From contig JAFZUX010000009.1 of NCBI GenBank assembly GCA_017618115.1, positions 307,795-371,794 of the forward strand: a stretch of 64,000 bases of DNA. Direction: 5' to 3'. The translations under genes were made by a program, and so were the position numbers. The notes beneath the pieces are model-generated. The model was not told the origin of the DNA. It ran no database searches and was given only the letters and a program-made list of their open reading frames with translations. The DNA comes from Bacteroidales bacterium. GTDB lineage: Bacteria > Bacteroidota > Bacteroidia > Bacteroidales > UBA932. This document shows positions 10,540 through 19,724 of this stretch, one piece after another (within the stretch, counting starts at the first letter, position 1; each line of letters begins with the position of its first letter).

Positions 10540-11553
10540 ATGAAAAGAATAAGACTTGCAAATCTGCCAACCAAGATTTACCGCCTGGATAGATTATCCA
10601 AGGAGCTTGGTGCCAACATCTACATTAAAAGAGATGACCAGACCGGAAGCGAACTCTCCGGCAACAAAGTACGTAAACTGGAATTTGAGACTGCAGACGC
10701 ACTTGAAAAGGGCTGTAATCTACTGATTACCTGCGGAGGAATTCAGTCCAACCACTGCCGTGCAACCGTTGCGGCTGCTACCATTTTGGGAATGAAATCT
10801 GCCGTACTGCTCAGAATATCAGATACTCCGCCGGTTAAGGGCAACTACTTTTTAGACCGTCTTCTGGGAGCGGATGTACGCTTCTGTAACCAGGAGGAGT
10901 ACCGCTATCACCGCATGGAGATTATGGAGGAGATGGCACGCAAGTATGAATCAGAGGGTTACAAGCCTTACATAATTCCGGAGGGTGCATCCAACGCCAT
11001 AGGAACGCTGGGATACTACAACTGTATGCAGGAGATTCTTGCTCAGGAGAAGGAGATGGGAATCACCTTCAACACCGTAATTGTTGCAACCGGAAGCGGC
11101 GGAACAATTGCCGGCCTTCACCTTGCAAACGAGCTGGGAAATCTTGGAAAAAGATGCATTGGTATGGCCGTCTGCGATGATGTTGAGTACTTTACGAACA
11201 TAGCGGACGATATCTCTAACAGCGCAAAATCATTGCTTAGCCAATATCTTGATACAGAAGATTTCAGCAATGCAGTTTTAAAAAGAGAAAACATAGAGAT
11301 CAATGATAAATATGTTGGAATAGGCTATGCTCTCTCCCGTCCTGAGGAGTTGGAATTCATCCGCAAGATAGCCCGCCAGGAGGGAGTCATCCTGGACCCT
11401 GTTTACACCGGCAAGGCTATGTACGGTCTTTGGAACGAACTCCAAAAGGATGCAGATCCTAAGACCCGCATAGACCCTAAAGATAACATACTCTTTATCC
11501 ACACCGGAGGACTCTACGGACTCTTCCCAATAAGTGAAACATTCCCTCTTTAA
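10540..11553 (+). CDS. dcyD: D-cysteine desulfhydrase / ACC-deaminase family PLP enzyme
   Basis: This 337-residue fold type II PLP enzyme converts D-cysteine to pyruvate, sulfide and ammonia, or a related D-amino acid. The PLP lysine lies in SGNKVRKLEF, followed by the family block CGGIQSNHCRATVAAA, and the phosphate-binding loop is ATGSGGTIAGL. Length and motif order fit DcyD; ACC deaminase is a close relative and cannot be ruled out from sequence alone. It has its own promoter with an almost absent leader, and the next gene starts one base after its stop. Confidence 0.88.
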   Translation: MKRIRLANLPTKIYRLDRLSKELGANIYIKRDDQTGSELSGNKVRKLEFETADALEKGCNLLITCGGIQSNHCRATVAAATILGMKSAVLLRISDTPPVKGNYFLDRLLGADVRFCNQEEYRYHRMEIMEEMARKYESEGYKPYIIPEGASNAIGTLGYYNCMQEILAQEKEMGITFNTVIVATGSGGTIAGLHLANELGNLGKRCIGMAVCDDVEYFTNIADDISNSAKSLLSQYLDTEDFSNAVLKRENIEINDKYVGIGYALSRPEELEFIRKIARQEGVILDPVYTGKAMYGLWNELQKDADPKTRIDPKDNILFIHTGGLYGLFPISETFPL

Positions 11554-11554
11554 T

Positions 11555-12754
11555 ATGGGTATAGCAATTTACACACTCACCTCCCCTCTTCATAACGAAC
11601 TCTCCGTGAAGAGTTTGACTGAGGGTTTCCTGAGTAAGATCAACCTCCCCTTCACCTTTAAAGGGGAGGATTTTTCTGATTACGGCAATGAGGAACTCAA
11701 TCTGATATTTGTCAGAACAGGAGGAACGGAGAACATTTTCAAGCAGAAGGAGGAGATGATTCTCTCTGCCACAAAGCACCCTGTCTATCTGCTGGCATCA
11801 GAGACAAGCAACTCACTGCCGGCCTCTTTGGAGATTCTCTCCTACCTTACTCAGAGAGGAGTTAAGGGAGAAATCATCCACGGAACCGCATCACTTATAA
11901 CCTTAAAGATTGAGATACTCTTTAAGATTCAGAGTGCCTTAAACAAGATTTCCCGCTGCCGTGCCGCGGTTATCGGTAAGCCTTCAGACTGGCTCATTTC
12001 CAGCGGAGTAAACAGAGAGATAGTTAAGGATAAACTGGGGTTGGAGATAGAAGAGATAACTATCGCGGAGGTAGAAGAGGCATATAGAAAAATAGAGGAA
12101 GAAAACCTCTGCCCTTCAGAATGCGAGTTTTCCAACAAAGAGGCTGAAAAGTACTTCCCGGGGGCGGTAAAGATTTACCGGGCAATAAAGAAGGTTGTAT
12201 TGGAGCATAAGGCAGACGCCTTCACAATCAGGTGCTTTGACCTTCTCTCATCTCTTAAAAACACCGGCTGCTGGGCCCTTGCAAAACTCAACTCCGAGGG
12301 GGTTGTTGCAGGGTGTGAAGGAGATATCCCGGCAATGCTCTCTATGATTATAAGCCGCGCAGTATCAGGTGTTTCCGGTTTTCAGGCAAATCCTTCCAGG
12401 ATAGATTCCGAGAGCGGAGAGATACTCTTTGCCCACTGCACCGTTCCTCTGAATATGGTTAAAAGGTATCAGCTGGACACCCATTTTGAGAGCGGTATCG
12501 GGGTGGGAATAAGAGGTTTTATGGAGGAGGGTGACGTTACGCTCTTTAAAGTGGCCGCAGACGTCTCCCGCTGCTTTGCAGCCGAGGGAAAACTTCTTGG
12601 CTGCCAAAGCCTTCCTAACCTCTGCAGAACGCAGATGCTCATTAAGTTAGATAACAGAGAAGATTGCAACTACTTCTTCCGTGAACCTATCGGGAATCAC
12701 CATATCATAATACCCGGCAGATACAAAGAGATTTTAGAAGGTTTATTAAGGTAA
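11555..12754 (+). CDS. L-fucose/L-arabinose isomerase-fold protein of unknown substrate
   Basis: This 399-residue protein looks like a member of the fucose/arabinose isomerase fold. Supporting pieces are the N-terminal Rossmann-like segment with FVRTGGTE, the second-domain AAVIGKPSDWLISS, the block GVVAGCEGDIPAMLSM (the family's metal-binding Glu/Asp region) and the C-terminal GNHHIIIPG. The frame is open from 11534, but the ATG at 11555, one base after the dcyD stop, fits the fold start MGIAIYTLTS better. The coupling to a D-cysteine or amino-acid desulfhydrase is not a known sugar pathway. I do not know the substrate. Confidence 0.65.
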   Translation: MGIAIYTLTSPLHNELSVKSLTEGFLSKINLPFTFKGEDFSDYGNEELNLIFVRTGGTENIFKQKEEMILSATKHPVYLLASETSNSLPASLEILSYLTQRGVKGEIIHGTASLITLKIEILFKIQSALNKISRCRAAVIGKPSDWLISSGVNREIVKDKLGLEIEEITIAEVEEAYRKIEEENLCPSECEFSNKEAEKYFPGAVKIYRAIKKVVLEHKADAFTIRCFDLLSSLKNTGCWALAKLNSEGVVAGCEGDIPAMLSMIISRAVSGVSGFQANPSRIDSESGEILFAHCTVPLNMVKRYQLDTHFESGIGVGIRGFMEEGDVTLFKVAADVSRCFAAEGKLLGCQSLPNLCRTQMLIKLDNREDCNYFFREPIGNHHIIIPGRYKEILEGLLR

Positions 12755-12760
12755 TTTTTC

Positions 12761-12768
12761 TAAATTTG
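12761..12768 (+). promoter_or_regulatory. -7 box of the lipoprotein-MBOAT-DHHW operon
   Basis: TAAATTTG lies 32 bases before the lipoprotein ATG. It would drive four genes with gaps of 17, 2 and -1 bases. Confidence 0.6.
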
Positions 12769-12800
12769 GCCCGCCGTTTGGCAGACTATAGGATTGTAAT

Positions 12801-13286
12801 ATGAAAAAAGGAATTATTGCTTTGGCACTTGTATCCTGCTCTCTTATGCTTCTTTGTTGCAGCAAAGGCGGAGGTGTTAAAGGCGAGATATATTATAAGT
12901 TGTATTCTGAGAAAACTCAGGATGTATCCTCCATTCCGGAAGAGGGCAATATGGCTGAAATCAGCAAGTTAAGAGCTCTCTACGCTCAGATTCAAGAGGA
13001 GTCCGCCGCCTGGGTGAAAAGGAACAGTTCTGAGTGGTTTATCCGCTTTGAGGAGAAGGGTTCCTACAATGACGTCCTTGCAAAGCAGGATGAGATTGCC
13101 AAAGAGAGATTCAACAAAACCGTTCAGGATTTTGAGAATTGGATTCAGGCCAACTACACCGCCAAGCTCGCAGATCCATCCTACGGAACAGGCTCTTTTA
13201 AAATCACTTACAAGTTCCACCTCAGCCGTCTAGACAAATATGACATAGTCTCTCCGGTTGAAGTATCGTTCGGTTATTCTCATTAA
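12801..13286 (+). CDS. Small lipoprotein of unknown function
   Basis: This 161-residue protein has a lipoprotein-type signal (MKKGIIALALVSCSLMLLCC) with the modified Cys at 19 or 20. The mature part is charged and predicted mainly helical up to the Trp-rich WVKRNSSEWF segment, and ends in alternating beta-like sequence. I recognise no domain. It stands first in an operon with an MBOAT acyltransferase and two DHHW proteins, so an accessory role in surface-glycan acylation is possible, but nothing in the protein itself shows this. Confidence 0.7.
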   Translation: MKKGIIALALVSCSLMLLCCSKGGGVKGEIYYKLYSEKTQDVSSIPEEGNMAEISKLRALYAQIQEESAAWVKRNSSEWFIRFEEKGSYNDVLAKQDEIAKERFNKTVQDFENWIQANYTAKLADPSYGTGSFKITYKFHLSRLDKYDIVSPVEVSFGYSH

Positions 13287-13303
13287 ATTATCACTCCACA
13301 GAT

Positions 13304-14698
13304 ATGGTCTTCTCGGATCTCTTCTTTCTGTTTGCATTTCTGCCGGCATTTATACTGGCATACCTCGCTGCAGGTTATGCAGACAGGAAGTTATTCTCTC
13401 CGCTGGATGACCATAAGTTCAAAGCCCGCAACCTTGTAACCGTTATCTTCTCCCTTATCTTCTACGCCTGGGGAGAACCGGTCTATGTCTTCTTAATGCT
13501 CTTCTGCGTCTTTGTAAACTACCTTGCAGGATTGGGCATAGAGAACTCCGGCAAACACCGCAAACTGGCTCTGGTACTGGGTATTACGGTTAACCTGTTA
13601 ATACTTTGTACATTCAAATACCTCGGCTTCTTTGCAGAGATTTTAAACGGTTTGGGCTTAACCGTTTCCGCTCCAAAGATTGCGCTTCCTATAGGAATCA
13701 GTTTCTATACATTCCAGTCACTCTCCTATCTTGTAGATGTTTACAGAGGTCAGTCACCGGCTCAGAGACGCTTTCTGGATCTGCTCTTCTATATCTCTAT
13801 GTTCCCGCAACTTATTGCCGGCCCTATTGTCCGTTATCAGACAATCTCCGCCAACATTAAGAACCGCACGGTAACCGCAGAGGATTTTGCAGAGGGTGCA
13901 TACCGCTTCTTGCTGGGTTTGGGAAAGAAGGTGATTCTTGCAAACCAGCTCTCAGAGATATCGGACAGATTCCTGGCAGATGGAAACTTCTCAACGGCAG
14001 GCAGTTGGATAGGTCTTTTGGCATTCACGTTCCAGATATACTTTGACTTCTCCGGTTACTCTGATATGGCCATTGGAATGGGACGCTGCCTGGGATTCAG
14101 GTTCAACGAAAACTTTGACCACCCTTACACATGTAATTCAATCACAGACTTTTGGAGAAGGTGGCATATCTCTTTGGGAACCTTCTTCAGAGATTACCTC
14201 TACATTCCTCTTGGAGGAAACCGCCGCCACCAGGCTCTCAACATACTCATTGTATGGTTCTTAACCGGTATGTGGCACGGTGCAAGTTGGAACTTCATAC
14301 TCTGGGGTCTCTACTTTGGAGTAATTGTAACAATAGAAAAATACACCATCCTCAAGTATAAGATACCAGCCTTTATCCTCCACATTTACAGTCTGATACT
14401 GGTGGTACTGGGATGGGGAATCTTCTACTTTGACGACTTTGGAAAGTTGGGTTCTCTCTTTAAAGCCCTCTTTGGCAACGCTCAGAGCGCATCCGACTTT
14501 ACCTCCTGGGCCGCACTGACCAACAACTTCTGGCTCTGGATCGCAGCCATAATATTCTCACTTCCTGTAAGAAAGCTCTTTAAAAACGCCAAAGGAAAAT
14601 GGATATACAGAACGGTTATCTCTCTTCTGATTCTCTTCTGCAGCGTAGCGCTTCTTATAGGGGCAACTAACAACCCATTCCTCTACTTTAGATTTTAG
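13304..14698 (+). CDS. MBOAT O-acyltransferase (AlgI/DltB type)
   Basis: This 464-residue polytopic membrane protein belongs to the membrane-bound O-acyltransferases that move acyl groups, usually acetyl, across the inner membrane to exported glycans. Family blocks are PIGISFYTFQSLSYLVDVYRG, FPQLIAGPIVRY, YFDFSGYSDMAIG, DFWRRWHISL and the catalytic-His segment LTGMWHGASWNF. Length matches AlgI (about 460-520). The two genes directly behind encode DHHW proteins, the usual periplasmic partners that pass the acyl group to the polysaccharide. The acceptor polymer is not identified in this window. Confidence 0.93.
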   Translation: MVFSDLFFLFAFLPAFILAYLAAGYADRKLFSPLDDHKFKARNLVTVIFSLIFYAWGEPVYVFLMLFCVFVNYLAGLGIENSGKHRKLALVLGITVNLLILCTFKYLGFFAEILNGLGLTVSAPKIALPIGISFYTFQSLSYLVDVYRGQSPAQRRFLDLLFYISMFPQLIAGPIVRYQTISANIKNRTVTAEDFAEGAYRFLLGLGKKVILANQLSEISDRFLADGNFSTAGSWIGLLAFTFQIYFDFSGYSDMAIGMGRCLGFRFNENFDHPYTCNSITDFWRRWHISLGTFFRDYLYIPLGGNRRHQALNILIVWFLTGMWHGASWNFILWGLYFGVIVTIEKYTILKYKIPAFILHIYSLILVVLGWGIFYFDDFGKLGSLFKALFGNAQSASDFTSWAALTNNFWLWIAAIIFSLPVRKLFKNAKGKWIYRTVISLLILFCSVALLIGATNNPFLYFRF

Positions 14699-14700
14699 AT

Positions 14701-15813
14701 ATGAAAAGATACGCTCTGATAATCACATTGTTACTTGTAAACACACTGCTCTGGTCACAGAACCCAACGGATAGTATTTTTAATGATACCGTATTCAAGT
14801 CCAAAGTGACAGTTCCTGCAGACGAGTATGCTATACCTAACAGGGTGACAGAGAAGTATGTAAACAGAGTGAACCCGGATGAGACCTGCAGAATGCTCAA
14901 GAGCGGAATAATGATTATAGGCACCGGAAAGAACGTCAGAGCGGCTGAGTCTTACGGAGGCAGAAACTCCGGTGAGAAGGAGTACGCTGAGTCCGCCAAC
15001 AAATACAAGAAAGTTTTTGGAGACAGCGTGAACGTTTACTGTATGGTAATTCCTTCCGCAGCAGCCTTTTACACCCCTAATAAGCTGAGCGGTTCCACCA
15101 GACACCAGGGCAAGACGATAGACAGAATTTTCTCATATCTTTCAGACTCCGTTAAGGCCGTAGATGTTTACACCATCTTGGGAAGACACGCCTCAGAGAA
15201 GATTTACTCAAGAACGGATCACCACTGGGCTCCGCTTGGCGCCTACTATGCCGCCAAGAAGTTTGCTGCGGTTGCTGGCGTTCCTTTCAAAGACCTCACC
15301 TGGTACACCAAGCATACCGTAAAGAACTATGTAGGAACAATGTACATGTTCTCAAAGCAAAAAGAGGTGAAGGATGCTCCGGAAGATTTTATCTATTACA
15401 CTCCCGATAGTATCCAGTACACAACCACTTATACCAACTACGTAACCCGCAAGGGAGTGGCCGTGGCAGAGGGAAAGACCGTAAAGGGAACCTTTTTCCA
15501 ACCTGTAAAGGACGGCAGCACAGGTGCTTACTGCGTCTTCATGGGCGGAGATGCCAAGATAACCAAGGTGGAGACCTCCACCAAAAACGGACGCAGACTT
15601 GTAATCTTTAAGGAGAGTTACGGCAACGCAATTCCGGGTTATCTCTTCTACTCCTTTGAGGAGATACACGTTATAGATTGCAGATACTTTAAGAAGAATA
15701 TAAAGAAGTATGTAAGGGATAATCACATTACGGACATACTCTTTGCAAACAATATTGCAAGAGCCGTTCTTAATGGTACAAACCGCTCATACTTAAGATT
15801 TTTAACGCAGTAA
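14701..15813 (+). CDS. DHHW/SGNH-like periplasmic acetyltransferase partner, first copy
   Basis: This 370-residue exported protein (signal peptide ending near LLWSQ) carries the DHHW signature in RTDHHWAPLG (residues 173-176) and a putative nucleophile Ser in KESYGNAIPG (about 306), the AlgJ/AlgX-like catalytic set. Such proteins transfer acyl groups delivered by an MBOAT protein onto exported polysaccharide. It starts 2 bases after the MBOAT gene and its stop overlaps the start of the second copy (TAATG). Compared with that copy it lacks about 85 N-terminal residues, including the FP-x-S-x-x-E-x-x-x-L entry segment typical of the family. Confidence 0.85.
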   Translation: MKRYALIITLLLVNTLLWSQNPTDSIFNDTVFKSKVTVPADEYAIPNRVTEKYVNRVNPDETCRMLKSGIMIIGTGKNVRAAESYGGRNSGEKEYAESANKYKKVFGDSVNVYCMVIPSAAAFYTPNKLSGSTRHQGKTIDRIFSYLSDSVKAVDVYTILGRHASEKIYSRTDHHWAPLGAYYAAKKFAAVAGVPFKDLTWYTKHTVKNYVGTMYMFSKQKEVKDAPEDFIYYTPDSIQYTTTYTNYVTRKGVAVAEGKTVKGTFFQPVKDGSTGAYCVFMGGDAKITKVETSTKNGRRLVIFKESYGNAIPGYLFYSFEEIHVIDCRYFKKNIKKYVRDNHITDILFANNIARAVLNGTNRSYLRFLTQ

Positions 15814-17186
15814 TGGGAAAGAAGTTATTCATAGTACTTGTAGGATTGTTGTTTGGAGGGTTTACCGTACTCTTCAACTTCTTCCCGCGCAGTACCGTCT
15901 CTGAACTTGAAAAGAGAGACCTTGCAAAGTTCCCAACCTACTCTGCAGAAAAGTTGGTGGACGGTTCCTTTGCAAAGGAGATTTCACTCTGGTTCTCTGA
16001 CAGCGAGCCATATAGAGACTTCTTCATCAGTATGAGTATGGCTCTGAAAGACCTTATCAGGGTCAACTTCTCCAAGGAGAGTTCACTTACATTCCACGCT
16101 CCGGATATGACGGATAATGACTACTCCCCAGGCGGAGAGTTTGGTGAAGAGGACGCAGATGAGTTGATGGGTGAACAGACTCCTGTAGATGAAGAGACTA
16201 CAGAGAACCGTAAACTTGAGGAGTACCAGAACAAAATTACAGCTCAGGAGAATGCAAAGATTGCCAACGCAGGTATCATAATAGTTGGAAGCGGTGAAAA
16301 CACCAGAGCCTTAATGGCTTACGCCGGAGACTCCACCGGAGGAGTTAAGTTTGCAGAGGTTGCAAACAAGTACAAGAGAATCCTGGGAGACAGCGTAAAC
16401 GTTTACTGTATGGTTATTCCTACATCCACAGAATTCTACTGCCCCGATGCCGCAAAGAAAAGAACCAAGAGCCAGAGAGCAACCATAAACAACATCTTTG
16501 CAAACCTCTCAGATTCAGTAATTGCCGTAGACGTATACACCACACTGGCACACCACGCGGAGGAGGATATTTACCTTAGAACAGATCACCACTGGTCTCC
16601 TCTTGGAGCCTTCTATGCTGCCCGCCGTTTTGCTAAGGTTGCCAAGGTTCCTTTTGCAGACACCACCTCATACATACGCAAAGTAGTTAAAAGGTATGTG
16701 GGAAGTATGTACGGCTACTCCAAAGATATCAGCATAAAGAAGGCGCCGGAAGATTTTGTATTCTATGTTCCGGACTCCACTGTAACCTACACTACCACCT
16801 ACGTAAACTACACCGTTAATGAGGATTACAAGGTTACAAACGAGAGCGCTCCGTACAAAGGAAAGTACTTCTTTGATTACAAAGACGGAAGCGGTGCAGC
16901 CTACTGCACCTTTATGGGCGGTGATATGAAGATCACAAAGGTGGAGACCTCCACAGATAACCACAGAAGAGTTCTGGTACTGAAAGACAGCTTTGGCAAT
17001 GCAATTCCGGGCTACCTCTTCTTCTCCTTTGAAGAGGTGCATGTTGTTGATTACCGCTACTTTACAAGGAACATTGTAGATTACATAAAAGAGAACAAGA
17101 TTACAGACGTTCTCTTTGCAAACAACATCTTCTCCGCCTATATGCCGGGAACGGCAAGGCGTTATATGAAGTTCCTGAGGAACTAA
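15813..17186 (+). CDS. DHHW/SGNH-like acetyltransferase partner, second copy with membrane anchor
   Basis: This 457-residue paralogue of the preceding gene has an N-terminal membrane anchor (about residues 4-22), the AlgJ-like segment NFFPRSTVSELEKRDLAKFP, an acidic linker (about 100-135), DHHW at 258-261 and the nucleophile region LKDSFGNAIPG. The two proteins are alike over nearly all of the first one, so the pair arose by tandem duplication and then diverged at the N terminus. The anchor suggests this copy sits at the inner membrane beside the MBOAT protein, while the first copy is free in the periplasm. It is the last gene of the operon and faces gntP with a 5-base gap. Confidence 0.85.
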   Translation: MGKKLFIVLVGLLFGGFTVLFNFFPRSTVSELEKRDLAKFPTYSAEKLVDGSFAKEISLWFSDSEPYRDFFISMSMALKDLIRVNFSKESSLTFHAPDMTDNDYSPGGEFGEEDADELMGEQTPVDEETTENRKLEEYQNKITAQENAKIANAGIIIVGSGENTRALMAYAGDSTGGVKFAEVANKYKRILGDSVNVYCMVIPTSTEFYCPDAAKKRTKSQRATINNIFANLSDSVIAVDVYTTLAHHAEEDIYLRTDHHWSPLGAFYAARRFAKVAKVPFADTTSYIRKVVKRYVGSMYGYSKDISIKKAPEDFVFYVPDSTVTYTTTYVNYTVNEDYKVTNESAPYKGKYFFDYKDGSGAAYCTFMGGDMKITKVETSTDNHRRVLVLKDSFGNAIPGYLFFSFEEVHVVDYRYFTRNIVDYIKENKITDVLFANNIFSAYMPGTARRYMKFLRN

Positions 17187-17191
17187 CGGAA

Positions 17192-18577
17192 CTAAAGTAA
17201 TATCAACTGAGCAACGTACAGCACCACGGCCGTGCTAAGTCCCATAAAGAGAGTAGCTTTTGTTTGCGTACGGTAACCGTCTTCTACAGAGAGTCCTCCC
17301 ATCTTAGTAACAACCCAGAAGTAACTGTCATTGGCGTGAGATACCGTCATTGCTCCCGCACCTATTGCAACTACCACCATAGCCGCACTAAGCGGAGTTG
17401 TCATTCCAAGTGTATAGAGCAGTGAGGAAGAGGAGCTGTAAAGTCCCATGATTCCTGCAGTTGTGGTCATTGCCACAGTAGAAGAACCCTGCGCCGTTTT
17501 AAGAATAGCGGCAATCAGGAACGGGAATATAATTCCAAGTCCTTTAAATGATGAAACATTAGCCTTAATAACATCAATAAAGCCTGCCTCATAGATTACC
17601 TGTCCCAATACGGCACCTGCCGCTGTTATGAAAACTATTGGACCGGCAACCTTTAAAGCCCACTCTGTGATTGGGTTAAGACGGTTGCTCTCATCATTGG
17701 AGTGTCTCTTCATATAGGAGAGCAAAGGTGCTGTTGCAACAACTCCTGCGGCAAGTGCAATAACCGGCTTACCTAAAAATATCAGCAGATTACCCACAGT
17801 TCCCTCCATCTTGAGAATGGAAGCAACTGAACCAACCGCCATTAAAACAATTGGGAGAAGTATGGGCAAAAAGGAGATGAATGTTCCGGGAGCGTCCTTT
17901 GTATCAATCACTTTGGAGAGTTCCTCCACATCCGTTTCATCCGTTGAGTGCACTCTTTTTCCCACTCTGTTAGCAAAGATATATGCTACAACCAACGGAA
18001 CAATTGAGGCAATGGTACCAACTATAAGAATGTAAAGAAGCATATCTCCCATTCCCACCATTCCGGCGGCGGCAACAGGTCCCGGTGTAGGCGGTATAAA
18101 GACGTGAGCCACATAGAGTCCGGAGGCAAGAGCAACGGTCATAGTAACGGAGGATACACCGCTTTGGCGGCTCATCCATTTGCGGATTGGGTTTACAATC
18201 ACAAAGCCGCTGTCACAGAATACAGGTATGGATACCACCCAGCCAATCAGCATTATAGCAAGTTGAGGATGCTTCTTTCCCAATAACTTCAGAATGGATT
18301 CTGCAAGACGTAACGCAGCGCCGCTCTTCTCCAACACAAGCCCAATGAGCGTTCCGAATATGATTACAAGTCCAATACTGGTAAAGACGGAAGAGAACCC
18401 CTTCCCTATCACATCCGGAATTTTCAGAATTGGAATACCCATCACAAGTGCCAGAAGCAGAGCAGTTCCCAGAATTGAAAGGAACGGATGCACCTTAAGG
18501 TAAGAGATTGCAAAAATCATCAACGCTATGGCCGCAATAAAGATAAGCAGCGGTACAAGCCAACCGGTAGTTAACAT
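17192..18577 (-). CDS. GntP-family gluconate/organic acid:proton symporter
   Basis: This 461-residue inner-membrane carrier has about 12-14 hydrophobic segments. Family marks are the N-terminal pair with LKVHPFLSILGTALLLALVMG, the VSIPVFCDSGFVIVNPI block, HVFIPPTPGPVAAA, and MTVSHANDSYFWVV near the end. Members take up gluconate, idonate, fructuronate or D-serine. No sugar-acid kinase lies nearby, so the substrate is open. It is transcribed from its own -7 box in the gap behind the HD gene. Confidence 0.92.
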   Translation of the reverse strand: MLTTGWLVPLLIFIAAIALMIFAISYLKVHPFLSILGTALLLALVMGIPILKIPDVIGKGFSSVFTSIGLVIIFGTLIGLVLEKSGAALRLAESILKLLGKKHPQLAIMLIGWVVSIPVFCDSGFVIVNPIRKWMSRQSGVSSVTMTVALASGLYVAHVFIPPTPGPVAAAGMVGMGDMLLYILIVGTIASIVPLVVAYIFANRVGKRVHSTDETDVEELSKVIDTKDAPGTFISFLPILLPIVLMAVGSVASILKMEGTVGNLLIFLGKPVIALAAGVVATAPLLSYMKRHSNDESNRLNPITEWALKVAGPIVFITAAGAVLGQVIYEAGFIDVIKANVSSFKGLGIIFPFLIAAILKTAQGSSTVAMTTTAGIMGLYSSSSSLLYTLGMTTPLSAAMVVVAIGAGAMTVSHANDSYFWVVTKMGGLSVEDGYRTQTKATLFMGLSTAVVLYVAQLILL

Positions 18578-18605
18578 TGTTATCTGTCTAAAAGTTTAAC
18601 CTACA

Positions 18606-18613
18606 CAAATATA
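18606..18613 (-). promoter_or_regulatory. -7 box of the GntP gene
   Basis: TATATTTG on the minus strand lies 28 bases before the ATG, in the 40-base gap behind the HD-domain gene. No convincing TTG lies at the right distance. Confidence 0.5.
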
Positions 18614-18617
18614 GGAA

Positions 18618-19661
18618 TTATACTCCAAGAGTGGAAAAGCCCTTTAGACACTCCTCAAAACTCTCTGACATAAAGGCATTTAATTCCTCCTCAAAGGAAA
18701 CGGATAAAGCGGAAACTCTCCCCTTTCCCACCACAAAAGGATCTATCCTGCGTTTCTTTGCAGAAATCACCCGCACAGGATACTCCGGTCTCCAGAGATT
18801 CAAAGAATCATTAACAGCCATTCCAACACCATCCAACTCATATAATCCGTTAAGAGAAGTGAACCACTTCCAATCCATCTCTCCTTCAGAGTCTGAGCAG
18901 ATGGCCTCTATCACCTGTTTCTCAGTTGTATAAAGCATATCCTCGGTAACGGTTCCCCGCAAAGCAGCTCTCTTTACAATCTCAGAGAGAAGTTGCATTG
19001 AGTAGCGGTCTGCAGAAGATACATAGACCTTTCCGCACTCCAGTGCATAGCGGGCAAACTTCTCAGCCACAGTCCTATCCGTAAAGCAGAGTTCCTCCTC
19101 CCCAAATTCATTTACGCCAACCGTTAGAGTGGAGTATATCTCCTTAACATCCTCCACTCCGCCTAAACGGAAGTTTATAATGTTCCCAAGTGTATATTCC
19201 AGGCGGTCTGCAGAGAGTTTTGGAGTATCGTTGTCTGCTATGGGATATAGATGATAATCAGAGACTTGTTCAACAGACAGCCCCAGTTCAGAGAGCACAC
19301 TGCATACCTGAACGGAAGTTTTAATCATAGAATAGGTTCTCTCCTCCGTGCTCTCCTGAGTAATGTAATCTCCTTTCATAAAGTCAATTACGTGGGCAAA
19401 GGCAGGAGAAGCCACATCATGAAGCAGTCCGGCTATAGCCTGAGCTTTGCTTTGAGTGAAGTTCCACACAATAAGTCCCACGCCAATACTGTGTTCCAGG
19501 CGGCTGTAGGGTGCCAGAGAGCGGAAGAAAGGGAATGATGTATACTCGCATCCGCAGTTCATCCCTATACCTGCAATGCGCTGAAGCAGCGGAGATTGCA
19601 CAATAGGCTCAAAAAAGGGCGGATAATCCTTTGAGTATATCTTTAGCAGTTTCTCATTCAT
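18618..19661 (-). CDS. HD-domain phosphohydrolase (dGTPase-like)
   Basis: This 347-residue cytoplasmic protein has the HD metal site: His 57 in YSRLEHSIGVG, His-Asp 81-82 in GLLHDVASPAFAH, and a later Asp (about 149-186, with SADRLEYTLG). The order fits the family of dNTP triphosphohydrolases and related HD phosphohydrolases. It is shorter than canonical dGTPase (about 500), so nucleotide specificity is uncertain. Its start codon lies only 5 bases behind a -7 box, pointing to a leaderless mRNA. Confidence 0.8.
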   Translation of the reverse strand: MNEKLLKIYSKDYPPFFEPIVQSPLLQRIAGIGMNCGCEYTSFPFFRSLAPYSRLEHSIGVGLIVWNFTQSKAQAIAGLLHDVASPAFAHVIDFMKGDYITQESTEERTYSMIKTSVQVCSVLSELGLSVEQVSDYHLYPIADNDTPKLSADRLEYTLGNIINFRLGGVEDVKEIYSTLTVGVNEFGEEELCFTDRTVAEKFARYALECGKVYVSSADRYSMQLLSEIVKRAALRGTVTEDMLYTTEKQVIEAICSDSEGEMDWKWFTSLNGLYELDGVGMAVNDSLNLWRPEYPVRVISAKKRRIDPFVVGKGRVSALSVSFEEELNAFMSESFEECLKGFSTLGV

Positions 19662-19666
19662 ACAGA

Positions 19667-19674
19667 CAAATATA
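19667..19674 (-). promoter_or_regulatory. -7 box of the HD gene, 5 bases before the ATG
   Basis: TATATTTG on the minus strand ends at 19667 and the ATG begins at 19661. The spacing leaves no room for a leader. Confidence 0.6.
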
Positions 19675-19697
19675 CTCCAAATATCTTCTTTATTTTC

Positions 19698-19705
19698 TAT
19701 TTTTG
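19698..19705 (+). promoter_or_regulatory. -7 box of the BASS transporter gene
   Basis: TATTTTTG on the plus strand, 19 bases before the ATG at 19725, divergent from the HD promoter. Confidence 0.55.
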
Positions 19706-19724
19706 CCCCCGCAAAACTGAATCT

